Source of the DNA: Polyangia bacterium
GTDB lineage: Bacteria; Myxococcota_A; Polyangia; Nannocystales; Nannocystaceae
Assembly: GCA_030424595.1 (NCBI GenBank)
Contig: JAUHWG010000021.1
Location: 1 to 64,000 of the forward strand
Direction of reading: 5' to 3'
Length of the DNA: 64,000 bases
Position 1 is the stretch's first letter. Each line of letters opens with the position of its first letter. Position numbers and translations under genes: made by a program. Shown here piece after piece: positions 43,060 through 51,437 of this stretch. Below the pieces are notes generated by a model. The model made no database searches. It had not been told where the DNA came from and worked only from the letters and a program-made list of their open reading frames with translations.

Positions 43060-45638
43060 CCGACCGCCTCGCGCAGCGCGTGGAGGAGCTCGATCGTGTC
43101 CCGGCGCAGCCTGTCCGGCACATCGTCGGCGCCGAGCGGATCGGAGGCCTGGGCGCCGAGGCAGGTCGGACACCCCTTAGAGCAGCCGCAGCCCTCGACG
43201 ATCCGCAGCACCCGCGCGAAGAGGTCCGCCCCGAGCGCGTAGGCCTGGGTCGCCAGACCGGCGCCCCCCGGCATGTTGTCGTAGAGATGGATGCTGGGGA
43301 CGGCGCTCGCCTGCATCCAGGTCTCAGCGTCGGCCTTGCCGCGCTGCGAGGCGACCACGCTGGCCCAGGCGCCGATCTGTCCCGGCTCCGCGCTCGCGGT
43401 GACCGCGTGGCCGAGATCGTTGACGTCGCACATCAGCACCATCGCCGCGCAATGGTGGATCGCGTGCGCCGCTGCGAGAGCGGCCCCCGCTCGCCGACCG
43501 GCGTCGGTGATGTGGGCGAGCACCTGCGCGGGGACCGTCCAAAACGCCGCGATCGTGTGGAGCTCGTGGTCCGGCAGGGCGATCGGTCCAAAGCCGATGT
43601 TCTCGTGGGTGCCGAAGCGGAGCTTCTTGAAGCCCGGCACGGTCCGCACGAGGTGCGCGTAGCCGACCCCGTGCCCGCTCGGCTCGTCGATCGCGATGGG
43701 ATCGACGACCCTCACCTTCACCTGGCAAACGGCCTCGGTGTAGTAGGTGCTGCGGACCTCGCGGACGTAGGCCTTGCGCGGGTCCCAGTCGAGGCGGAGC
43801 ACCTCGTAGGTGACGCCCTCGATCGTGTAGATCGCGCCGGGGTGGAGGTAGAGCGGCCCGTCCTCGAAGTCGACCTCGGCGAGGATCCGGCCGTCGTCGG
43901 CCGTACCCGGCGACATCTCGACGACCGTGAAGTTCTCCTCGACCGACGAGCGCAGGTCGACCTTGTCGGCCGGGAAGTGGTCGCCGACCGAGAAGTAGAG
44001 GACCCCCTGATCGGGGTCGACCTCGCGCCGGAGGATCCCCTGCTCGGCGAGGTAGTCGAGCGCCGGCGCCAGATCGGCCGGCGTGATCCCGGCGATCGAC
44101 TCGGCCGCCGATATCGGCAGCTCGTGGGCGGCGCAGCGCAGGTGCGGGATCAGGATCTCCGGGTTGTCGGCGTCGATCCGGGCGTGCTCCGGGGGCGTGT
44201 CGAAGAGGAAGCTAGGGTCGGCGCCGAGGTGCTGATCGAGGGGCGCGGAGCTCAGGATCATCGCCGTCATCGCCGGCTCCATCCGCCGTCCGGCGCGGCC
44301 GGAGCGCTGGATCGTCGCCGCGCGGGTGCCGGGGTAGCCGGCGAGCACCACCGCGTCGAGACCGCCGATGTCGAGCCCGAGCTCCAGGGCGTTGGTCGCG
44401 GCGACGAGCTTGGCCTCGCCGTCCTGCAGCGCCCGCTCGACGTCGCGGCGACGCTCCGGGAGGTAGCCGCCCCGGTAGCCGCGGATCGACCGCTCGGCGC
44501 GGGCCCAGGCGGCGCCGTCGATCGGCGCGGCGGCGTCCGGCCTCCAGCCGACCTCGTCCTCGCGCATGTAGCGGGTCAGAAGCTCGACCGCCTTGCGCGT
44601 CCGACAAAACGCGAGGGTCGACACGCCGCTGCGACGGAAGACCGAGGTGATCTTGCGGGTGACCTTGAGGTAGCCGCCGCGCACGCCCGTGACCTCGTCG
44701 ACGACCGGCGGGTTCAGGACAATAAAGGTACGGGGACCGGCGGGTGAGGTGTCCTCGTCGACGAGGTGAAAGCCGGAGCGGCCGGTCAGCCCCTCGGCGA
44801 GCTCGCGGGGGTTGGCGATCGTCGCCGAGCAGGCGATCACCTGCGGTCGCGAGCCGTGGTAGGCGCAGACCCGCCACAGACGCCGGAGCACGTTGGCGAC
44901 GTGGGAGCCGAAGACGCCGCGGTAGGTGTGAATCTCGTCGATGACGACGTAGCGGAGGTTCGCCAGGAACGCGCCCCAGCGATCATGATGGGGCAGGAGC
45001 CCGCGGTGCATCATGTCGGGGTTGGTCGCGACCGCCTGCGCCCGCGATCGGGCCGCGCGACGCTCGTCCGGCGGAGTATCGCCGTCGTAGATGCCGACGC
45101 CGACGAGCCCGTCCGCGAGCTCGCGGAGACCCCGGACCTGATCGCGGCCCAGCGCCTTGGTCGGGAAGAGCATCAGCGCCCGCGAGCGACGGTCCGCGAG
45201 CACCGCCTCGACGATCGGGATCTGAAAGGTCAGCGATTTGCCCGAGGCCGTCGAGGTCGCGAGGACAACATCACCGCCAGCGTTCAGCGCCTCGAGCGCT
45301 CGCGCTTGGTGAGCGTAGGGGCGCTCGATCCCGCGGGCGCTGAGCGACGCTCGCAGCCTCGGGTCGAGCGGCGTCGGCCAGTCGACGACCTGACCGGTGC
45401 GTGCTGGCGTCCGATGGACGGCGACGACATCGGCGTCCTTGCCGGAGAGGAGCTCAGCCTCGACCTCGGCGAGCACGCTGCGGAGGGCTGGCGCGTCGCC
45501 AGCGAAAACATCAGGCTCCCCCGCGGGTTTTGAGGGACTAGGTGGACCGCTACAGTCGCCCTCAAGTGCTTGAAGGAGGGAGCCGCCGCGGGGAGAGCCT
45601 GAGTAGTGCTCTAGCATCGTTGCCAGACCTGGGTTCAT
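43056..45638 (-). CDS. MrfA-like superfamily 2 DNA helicase with DUF1998 zinc domain
   Basis: 860 residues. Helicase motifs: YAHQARALEAL, VVLATSTASGKSLTFQIP (motif I), LMLFPTKALGRDQ, VIDEIHTYRGVFGSHVANVLRRL (DEIH, motif II), VIACSATIANPREL (III), ATNALELGLDIGGLDAVVLAGYPGTRAATIQRSGRAGR (V-VI). The C-terminus carries EGCGCSKGCPTCLG, the four-Cys motif of DUF1998 seen in MrfA/YprA. It should unwind or translocate on DNA at damage sites and load the exonuclease encoded next to it. Length slightly exceeds the ~750 of Bacillus MrfA. Start ATG 45638; an inverted repeat overlaps it. Confidence 0.88.
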   Translation of the reverse strand: MNPGLATMLEHYSGSPRGGSLLQALEGDCSGPPSPSKPAGEPDVFAGDAPALRSVLAEVEAELLSGKDADVVAVHRTPARTGQVVDWPTPLDPRLRASLSARGIERPYAHQARALEALNAGGDVVLATSTASGKSLTFQIPIVEAVLADRRSRALMLFPTKALGRDQVRGLRELADGLVGVGIYDGDTPPDERRAARSRAQAVATNPDMMHRGLLPHHDRWGAFLANLRYVVIDEIHTYRGVFGSHVANVLRRLWRVCAYHGSRPQVIACSATIANPRELAEGLTGRSGFHLVDEDTSPAGPRTFIVLNPPVVDEVTGVRGGYLKVTRKITSVFRRSGVSTLAFCRTRKAVELLTRYMREDEVGWRPDAAAPIDGAAWARAERSIRGYRGGYLPERRRDVERALQDGEAKLVAATNALELGLDIGGLDAVVLAGYPGTRAATIQRSGRAGRRMEPAMTAMILSSAPLDQHLGADPSFLFDTPPEHARIDADNPEILIPHLRCAAHELPISAAESIAGITPADLAPALDYLAEQGILRREVDPDQGVLYFSVGDHFPADKVDLRSSVEENFTVVEMSPGTADDGRILAEVDFEDGPLYLHPGAIYTIEGVTYEVLRLDWDPRKAYVREVRSTYYTEAVCQVKVRVVDPIAIDEPSGHGVGYAHLVRTVPGFKKLRFGTHENIGFGPIALPDHELHTIAAFWTVPAQVLAHITDAGRRAGAALAAAHAIHHCAAMVLMCDVNDLGHAVTASAEPGQIGAWASVVASQRGKADAETWMQASAVPSIHLYDNMPGGAGLATQAYALGADLFARVLRIVEGCGCSKGCPTCLGAQASDPLGADDVPDRLRRDTIELLHALREAVG

Positions 45639-45673
45639 ACTGAACGCGCGGAGGGTGGTAACACCCGTTCAGT
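45639..45673. promoter_or_regulatory. Inverted repeat CTGAACG/CGTTCAG at the helicase start
   Basis: ACTGAACG (about 45639-45646) and CGTTCAGT (about 45665-45673) form an 8-bp inverted repeat touching the MrfA-like start codon. GTTCAG is also the conserved half of the LexA box described for Myxococcus xanthus, though the full consensus is not matched. Possibly an operator. Confidence 0.4.
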
Positions 45674-45955
45674 AATAGCGTCAAGCCCCATGAGAATATG
45701 CAGCTGACGGCGTTTCGGAGAATGCGCGAGCCGACGGGCCGGCAGCGGCGGTCACGCACGCCAAGGGGTGCGGTAACAGCGCCACCCCTGGGAGCGGCGA
45801 TGAGTCCCTCTGGGCGCGTGAAATCGCCCCCTTCTCAGGCCGCGGCGAGATCGCCGAAACCCGCGCGTAGAGCCGACTTCGCCGCCGTCGCTGCGGTCTC
45901 TAGACGATGGCGATCGTCGCGACGAGAACTCTCAGCCCGCGAATGTCACCACCGA
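45674..45955. other. Gene-free stretch
   Basis: No convincing gene. A plus-strand reading starting at 45722 gives MREPTGRQRR, similar to MREPTGPQR read on the minus strand at 36664-36638 behind the 76-aa gene; this may be a shared remnant. Nothing else is seen. Confidence 0.35.
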
Positions 45956-46360
45956 GGGCCGCTCGAAGGGCCGCTCGAAGGGCCGCTCGAAGGGCCGCTC
46001 GAAGGGCCGCTCGAAGGGCTGACGCGACGGCGAACGAAGGGCTGACGCGACGGCGAACGATGGGCTGACGCGACGGCGATCGCTGGGCTGATCGATGGCG
46101 CGATCGCTGGGCTGATCGATGGCGCGATCGATGGCGCGAACGATGGGCTGACGCGACGTGAGCGCTGGGCTGACGCGACGCCGACGCTACGAGCTGACGC
46201 GACGCCGACAGGGGCGTTGGGCTGACGCGACGCCGACGCTTCGGGCTGACGCGACGTCGAGCGCGGGGCTGACGCGACGGCGAGCGTTGGACGGCGAGCG
46301 TTGGGCTGACGCGACGGCGAGCGTTGGGCTGACGCGACGGCGAGCGCTGGGCTGACGCTG
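45956..46360. repeat. Minisatellite: 12-bp and ~23-bp tandem repeats
   Basis: Five exact copies of GGGCCGCTCGAA (45956-46015) lead into about fourteen imperfect units of ~23 bp beginning GCTGACGCGACGGCGA and ending in variants of ACGATGG or GCGTTGG, to about 46360. Two units are replaced by GATGGCGCGATCG motifs. The unit length is not a multiple of three and unit lengths vary, so it is not coding, though frames stay open by composition. It is followed by ordinary GC-rich DNA up to the TetR promoter. Confidence 0.85.
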
Positions 46361-46769
46361 CGCCGACGCGACGACGACGACGATGCGTTGCGGGGGCCGG
46401 ACCTGCGCGGATGGTGACGGATCGACGACGTGCCGACGATCTTCAGCAGCCAGACCGGCACGACGCTCACCGGGGTCACCGAGGCCACCGAGGCCACCGA
46501 GGCCCCATCGTCGCTTGTCACTGAGGGAGCCTCGCCGGCTCCATCTGCGGGCTTGGATCTCTAGCTCCGCGCGTGATCTCCGTCTCGTGCCGGAGCCTCG
46601 CGGGAAGTCGCGACCCCCGTCTGGTCGTGACGTGGCGAGCCTGGGGTGAGCGTTTGCGTCACTGAGGGACGGGCCTGAGCGCGACACGATCGCCCCCCCG
46701 GTGCGCCAAGAAATCCGGATTCCTCGCCACCCCGGCGATCGGGGAGGGGCGCCGACCCGAGAGCCTCAG
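46361..46769. other. Gene-free stretch before the TetR gene
   Basis: Contains three GGCCACCGA-like units at about 46479-46507 and no gene with clear coding character. A minus-strand frame from 46521 runs into the minisatellite and is judged spurious. Confidence 0.4.
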
Positions 46770-46782
46770 TAGAATGCCGAGC
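46770..46782 (+). promoter_or_regulatory. Putative -10 box, leaderless start of the TetR gene
   Basis: TAGAAT (46770-46775), then 7 nt, then ATG 46783. The ATG at 46774 lies inside the hexamer, which argues against it as the start. Confidence 0.5.
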
Positions 46783-47454
46783 ATGGACGACAGCGCAGAC
46801 AGCCGGGCGACCGTCGACGGCCGCGAGGAGCGAGGGGACCGGACCGCAGAGGCGCTCCTGGCCGCTGGCCGCCGAGTCTTCGCCGAGCTCGGCTATCACG
46901 GGGCCTCGGTGCGGGCGATCGCCGGCGCCGCGGAGGTCAACCCGGCGCTGGTCCGCTACCACTTCGGCTCCAAGGAGGGGCTCTATCACCAGGTCATCGA
47001 GCGGGCGATGAGCAGCCTCCGCCAACGCCTCCTGCGGGCGTTGATCGACGATGAGGGCGGCGGCCTGCGCGGGCGGGTGCAGGCGATGGTCCGCGCCTAC
47101 CTCGAGTACCTGACCGAGTACCGCGACGTCCCCCGGCTGGTCCAGCGCGCGCTCCTCGACCGCGATCCGAACCTGCGCCGGATCGCCGGCGAGCACCTGC
47201 GGCCCCTCCTCGAGGCCTCGCGACCCTTCATCGCCCCCGAGGCCCACGACAGCGTCGACGAGATGGTGACGTCGATGTTCGGCGCGCTGATAGCTCCGGT
47301 GCTCTACGAGCCGCTGCTCACCGATCTCTTCGGCCGCGACGTCCTCTCGCCGGAGTCCATCCGCCAGCGCCAGCGGCACATCGAGACGCTCGTCGACTTC
47401 GCCCTCGATCGCCTCCAGAGCGCGACGGAGGCCGCCGATGACGACCCTGCGTGA
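46783..47454 (+). CDS. TetR family transcriptional regulator
   Basis: 223 residues. The N-terminal HTH is TAEALLAAGRRVFAELGYHGASVRAIAGAAEVNPALVRYHFGSKEGLYHQVIERA (about 23-75), standard for TetR. The C-terminal ligand domain includes RLVQRALLDRDPNLRRIAGEHLRPLLEASRPFI. It probably represses its own operon until a small hydrophobic ligand binds. It overlaps the old yellow enzyme gene by 17 bp, so the two form one transcript, and the steroid-reductase-like gene follows 240 bp later. Confidence 0.9.
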   Translation: MDDSADSRATVDGREERGDRTAEALLAAGRRVFAELGYHGASVRAIAGAAEVNPALVRYHFGSKEGLYHQVIERAMSSLRQRLLRALIDDEGGGLRGRVQAMVRAYLEYLTEYRDVPRLVQRALLDRDPNLRRIAGEHLRPLLEASRPFIAPEAHDSVDEMVTSMFGALIAPVLYEPLLTDLFGRDVLSPESIRQRQRHIETLVDFALDRLQSATEAADDDPA

Positions 47455-48727
47455 CCCGATCAAGGTCGGCGGCCTCGAGCTGAAAAACCGCCTCTACCGC
47501 GCCCCTGTGCTGGAAGGCGCGGGCTCAGCCAAGGACCCGGCGGCCGCCTACGCCCGTCATTTTGTCCCCAACGCCGAGGCCGGCCTGGGGCTGGTCATCC
47601 AGGGCAACACCGTCGTCGTCCCCGAGGGGCGGACCTCGACCGGGATGAGCTGCATCGACGAGCGCCGGTCGATGCTCGCCCTCGCCCCGCTGCCCGCGGC
47701 GATCCACGGCGCCGGCGGCAAGATCGTCATCCAGCTGGGACACGCTGGGGTCTTCGCCCTCGACTCGTGGCACCGCGACTTCCGCCCCTACCGGCGCACG
47801 CCCCCGTGGGCGCCGAGCCGCCTCCCTCGCTGGCTCTCGCCGCTGCACCGACCGGGGGGCGTCCACGTGCCGAGCACCCGCGAGGTCGCCGAGCTGGTCG
47901 CCCGCTTCGGGGTCGTCGCCGCCTGGGCCCGCGAGGCCGGCTACGACGGGGTGCAGCTCGCCGGCGCCAACGCCAAGCTCCTCCACTACTTCTTGACCCC
48001 GGCGATCAACCGTCGCCGCGATCGCTACGGCGGCGATGTCGTCGGCAGGACCGCGCTTGTCCGCGAGATCCGGGCGGCGATCGCCCGCGAGGCCGGCGCT
48101 GACTACCCGGTGCTGCTGAAGTACCCAGCCCTCGAGTGGTCGCCGATAGGCCCCTCGATCGACCTCGCCGAGGGGATCGAGATCGCCAAGCTCGCAGAGC
48201 TCGCCGGCTTTGACGCGGTCACCCCGGTCCACGCCGATGTGCTCCCGAACACCTCGATCGCCCGCGGCGGCTACCCGGCGGACTCCTTTCGCCGCCGCGG
48301 CGTGATCCACAAGCTGCGCCAGGCCTCCGGCTCGCCGCTGCGCGATCGCCTGACCCGGGTCGGCATGTGGCTCTCGACCCGGCGCTACCCCTTCACGCCG
48401 GTGTGGAACCGTCCGATCTTCAGCGCGGTCAAGGAGTCGGTGTCGATCCCGGTCTTCGCGGTCGGCGGGATCCGGACCCCGGGCGAGGCCGCGTCGATCC
48501 TCGCCGCCGGTCAGGCCGACCTCATCGGCATAGGTCGGCCCTTCTACGCCGAGCCCGATCTCAGCCGGCGCTTCCTCTCGGAGGCCGACTCCGCGAGCTT
48601 CGTCGCCGCCTGCGAGAGCTGCAACGAGTGCATCGTCCCGCAGATGGCCGGCCTCCCGGGGCTCTGCTACAACCCGCGGCTGACCAAGCTGAGGAGCAGG
48701 CGGGCCAAGCGAGACTCCTCCGCCTGA
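47438..48727 (+). CDS. Old yellow enzyme family NADH:flavin oxidoreductase
   Basis: 429 residues with an FMN-binding TIM barrel: LKNRLYRAPVLEGAG, GLGLVIQGNTVV, GKIVIQLGHAGVF, the AGYDGVQLAGANAKLLHYFLTPAINRRRDRYGGD block and FAVGGIRTPGEAASILAAGQADLIGIGRPFYAEPDL. Near the C-terminus CESCNECIVPQMAGLPGLCYNPRL resembles the iron-sulfur cysteine pattern of 2,4-dienoyl-CoA reductase-type members, but that family's second FAD domain is absent. It reduces activated C=C bonds; the neighbouring 5-alpha-reductase homologue suggests enone steroids or similar lipids. Confidence 0.85.
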   Translation: MTTLRDPIKVGGLELKNRLYRAPVLEGAGSAKDPAAAYARHFVPNAEAGLGLVIQGNTVVVPEGRTSTGMSCIDERRSMLALAPLPAAIHGAGGKIVIQLGHAGVFALDSWHRDFRPYRRTPPWAPSRLPRWLSPLHRPGGVHVPSTREVAELVARFGVVAAWAREAGYDGVQLAGANAKLLHYFLTPAINRRRDRYGGDVVGRTALVREIRAAIAREAGADYPVLLKYPALEWSPIGPSIDLAEGIEIAKLAELAGFDAVTPVHADVLPNTSIARGGYPADSFRRRGVIHKLRQASGSPLRDRLTRVGMWLSTRRYPFTPVWNRPIFSAVKESVSIPVFAVGGIRTPGEAASILAAGQADLIGIGRPFYAEPDLSRRFLSEADSASFVAACESCNECIVPQMAGLPGLCYNPRLTKLRSRRAKRDSSA

Positions 48728-48952
48728 GCCGCGGCGGCTGACATAGCGCCGGGGGAGGGCAGAGATCCTCCCAGCTGGGCGGCCCTGCGCCTCCCGCTCG
48801 ATGTCAGCGGTGCTCAGGGCCGGCGGAGCGAGCCGTTGGACGCTCCGTGGCGGCCCTCTGCGAGGATCTGCGTCGCGATGGGTGTTCGCCGGCGGGGCTT
48901 TGGCGAGAGCCTCCTCGCCCCACCTGGCGTGTCGCTCTTCGCCCGGTGCTGC

Positions 48953-48967
48953 TAGCGTGGCGCGGTC
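48953..48967 (+). promoter_or_regulatory. Putative -10 box of the steroid reductase-like gene
   Basis: TAGCGT (48953-48958), 9 nt, then ATG 48968. The identical hexamer precedes the gene at 12363. Confidence 0.4.
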
Positions 48968-49723
48968 ATGGACGAGTCCCTCCACTCGTGGCTCTTGCTC
49001 GGCGTGTTCGTCGCGGCGGCGCTGGTCTTCCTCTTCCTCACCTTTGTCAGCGCGCCCTACGGCCGCCACCGACGCGAGGGCTGGGGCCTCGAGATCAACA
49101 CCCGCGCCGCCTGGGTCCTGATGGAGTGTCCGGCGGTCTTCGGCTTCCTCGCGGTCTACTTCGCCGGCGACAACGCCTGGTCCACAGCGCCGCTCTGCCT
49201 CCTGGCGATCTGGCAGGCTCACTACGTCCAGCGCACCCTCGTCTATCCCTTCCTCCTTCGGACGGGGGGCAAGCCGACGCCGCTCTCCGTCGTCGCGATG
49301 GGCTTCACCTTTAATGCGGTCAACGCCTACGTCAACGCGCGGATGATCTCGCACATCGGCAGCTACGAGGAGTCGTGGCTGACCGACCCGCGCTTCCTCA
49401 TCGGCGCGGCCCTCTTCGCCTTCGGCTACTCGCTCAACCGCGGCTCCGATCGCCGCCTGCGAAACCTCCGCGCCCCCGGCGAGACCGGCTACAAGATCCC
49501 CCGCGGAGGCGCGTTCGAGCTGGTCTCCTGCCCCAACTACCTCGGTGAGTTCATCGAGTGGACGGGCTGGGCGATCGCGACCTGGTCCCTCGCTGGCCTC
49601 TCGTTCGCGGTCTTCACGGCTGCCAACCTGGTCCCGCGGGCGCTCACCCATCACCGCTGGTACAAAGACAAGTTCCCCGACTACCCCAAGGATCGGCGGG
49701 CGATCCTCCCCTTCATCCTCTGA
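48968..49723 (+). CDS. 3-oxo-5-alpha-steroid 4-dehydrogenase family membrane reductase
   Basis: 251 residues, about six membrane helices. The family's marks are FVSAPYGRHRREGWGLEI near the N-terminus, CLLAIWQAHYVQRTLVYPFLLR, and the C-terminal YKIPRGGAFELVSCPNYLGEFIEWTGWAIATWS and HHRWYKDKFPDYPKDRRAILPFIL, which hold the NADPH-binding part. The length equals that of human SRD5A1. It should saturate the 4,5 double bond of 3-oxo steroids or enones of similar lipids. Several Nannocystineae are known to make sterols, which fits, but no other sterol gene is in the window. Confidence 0.88.
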   Translation: MDESLHSWLLLGVFVAAALVFLFLTFVSAPYGRHRREGWGLEINTRAAWVLMECPAVFGFLAVYFAGDNAWSTAPLCLLAIWQAHYVQRTLVYPFLLRTGGKPTPLSVVAMGFTFNAVNAYVNARMISHIGSYEESWLTDPRFLIGAALFAFGYSLNRGSDRRLRNLRAPGETGYKIPRGGAFELVSCPNYLGEFIEWTGWAIATWSLAGLSFAVFTAANLVPRALTHHRWYKDKFPDYPKDRRAILPFIL

Positions 49724-49940
49724 GCTGCGACGGGTCGGCAGAGCCTCGACGGCGCGTCGTTGGATGGGCTGCGGGAGGAGGACGCTCCGCCCGAGGGGCG
49801 AGGTATCCCCGGGGCGAAGCCGCGACATGGCGGCTCAGGGTCGATCGTGAGCGTCGAAGCGCCCTCGACTTGCGATATGACCGAATGGACAGGTTTTATC
49901 GCGGTGACCGACGTTCGGCCTTGTCGGCGACAGAGAGCGG

Positions 49941-49975
49941 TTGACAGGGTCGGCGGGGGGCTCGAACCTTGTCCG
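49941..49975 (+). promoter_or_regulatory. Putative promoter of the esterase gene
   Basis: TTGACA (49941-49946), a 17-nt spacer and GAACCT (49964-49969), then 6 nt to the ATG at 49976. The -35 box is a perfect sigma-70 consensus; the -10 is poor. Confidence 0.45.
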
Positions 49976-51199
49976 ATGGTCGATCCCAACCGCCCCTCCA
50001 TGTGTCTGTCGGCCCCTCGCGCTCGCCGGACGACGTCGTCTTCGGTCGCGCTCCTCTGCTTCGTCGCCGGGCTCGGCCTCGCATGCGGGACACCGTCACC
50101 GGCGGAGACCGAGTCTGAGGGGGATCCGACCGGGGCGAGCACCGGAGCGACCGAGACCGCGGGGACCGCGACGGCGACGACGACCGACGGCTCCGCGGCG
50201 ACCTCGAGCACCGCGACGGAGGGGAGCAGCAGCGGGAGCACCGGGACCAGCAGCGCGACGACGACCGGCGGCGAGTCGACCGGCGCGAGCATGAGCGACA
50301 CCGCGATCACCGAGGGCACGACGGGGGCGACGACGGGGACGACCAGCGCAGGGACCACAGGCGGGGACACGGACGGGGACACGGACACGGACACCGGGAC
50401 TGGCGGCGTCGACGTTCTCCCGAGCGAGGGCTGCGGGCTCGAGGGGGCGCCGGTCGGCCTCCAGAAGGGGCTGACGACCAAGGTCCAGGGGGTGGATCGC
50501 TCCTACGACGTCTACGTCTCCGACCCCTACGACGCCGACCAGCCCCACGCCGTGATCTTCAGCTACCACGGGGTCGGCGGCACCGCGAACACCAACCAGT
50601 TCCGCCTCGACAAGAACAGCGACGCCAACGACGGGTTCTCGATCAACGTCGCCCCCCAGGGCTGGCCGTCGCAGGAGTGGGACAAGAACCACTTTGTCCC
50701 CTTCAACCTCGAGGCGAGCGTCACCGTCTTCGACCAGGTGCTAGGCGACCTCGCGGCCAACTACTGCGTCGACTTAAACCGCGTCTTCGTCGTCGGCCAC
50801 AGCAACGGCGGGCAGATGGCCTTCCACCTCGGCTGTCTCCGCGGCGACAAGATCCGGGCGATCCTCCCCTCGGGCGGCCGCTGTTTCTCCTACGGGGCGG
50901 GGATCTGCGACCCCTACAACGGCGGCAACAACCAGCAGTGCAGCGGCTCGGTGAGCGTGATGAGCGTGATGGGCGAGGACGACGTCACCCGCCACGCCGA
51001 CGAAGAGGCGACGCTCGCCGGCTATCGATCGCGCCAGGGCTGCGGCGCCAGCACAGAGCCGGTCGATCCCTCGCCGTGCCTCCGCTTCCAGGGCTGCAAC
51101 CCCGGCGAAGAGGTCGCGACCTGTCGGATCCCCGGCCTCGCCCACGCGCTGTGGAAGGACGGACACGACGCGATCTACGATGTGATGATGTCGTACTAG
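49976..51199 (+). CDS. PHB-depolymerase/feruloyl esterase-like lipoprotein
   Basis: 407 residues. Signal with lipobox VALLCFVAGLGLAC, then a long Thr/Ser/Gly/Ala linker up to about residue 140. The alpha/beta-hydrolase part includes DVYVSDPYDADQPHAVIFSYHGVGG (oxyanion region), NRVFVVGHSNGGQMAFHLGCL with the GHSNG nucleophile elbow, and a catalytic His probably in IPGLAHALWKDGHDAIYD. Eight or more cysteines point to disulfides outside the cell. Similar enzymes cleave polyhydroxybutyrate, feruloyl or acetyl esters. The stop codon TAG lies inside the left end of a MITE-like element. Confidence 0.8.
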   Translation: MVDPNRPSMCLSAPRARRTTSSSVALLCFVAGLGLACGTPSPAETESEGDPTGASTGATETAGTATATTTDGSAATSSTATEGSSSGSTGTSSATTTGGESTGASMSDTAITEGTTGATTGTTSAGTTGGDTDGDTDTDTGTGGVDVLPSEGCGLEGAPVGLQKGLTTKVQGVDRSYDVYVSDPYDADQPHAVIFSYHGVGGTANTNQFRLDKNSDANDGFSINVAPQGWPSQEWDKNHFVPFNLEASVTVFDQVLGDLAANYCVDLNRVFVVGHSNGGQMAFHLGCLRGDKIRAILPSGGRCFSYGAGICDPYNGGNNQQCSGSVSVMSVMGEDDVTRHADEEATLAGYRSRQGCGASTEPVDPSPCLRFQGCNPGEEVATCRIPGLAHALWKDGHDAIYDVMMSY

Positions 51200-51398
51200 C
51201 CCTGGAATAAGCGCTGCTGTGAGGCGTCCTAGACAACCCGCGTAGAATCGTCAGTGACACGGGGTTTGCGCTTCGCGCTGTGTCCGTGTGGGTGAGCCTT
51301 CACCCGCGCCCGAGCACTCGGGCGGCAAAAGTCCGCGTGAGCGCACTTCTACACGGAACTGGGGGGCGGTTTCACACCAGCGCTTATTTTAGGACTAG
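51196..51398. mobile_element. MITE-like element with ~25-bp terminal inverted repeats
   Basis: CTAGCCCTGGAATAAGCGCT... at 51196-51220 and its inverted partner at 51374-51398 (CAGCGCTTATTTTAGGACTAG) agree at about 21 of 25 positions, with the AATAAGCGCTG core perfect. Inside are hairpins GGGTGAGCCTTCACCC and CCCGAGCACTCGGG and a stretch GGCAAAAGTCC also found near the ends of the 31309 element. No reading frame. It supplies the stop codon of the upstream gene. Confidence 0.65.
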
Positions 51399-51437
51399 GG
51401 TCGTGGCGATGGCGGTGCTTCATCGGGCAGGGGTACG

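Noticed and set aside
46016..46360. ~23-bp repeats considered as a CRISPR array or repeat protein gene
   Set aside because: No unique spacers, unit length varies and is not a multiple of three, and no cas genes are present.
45946..46521. Open minus-strand frame of 191 codons
   Set aside because: The frame exists only because the minisatellite lacks stop codons; no signal, domain or coding bias before the repeats.
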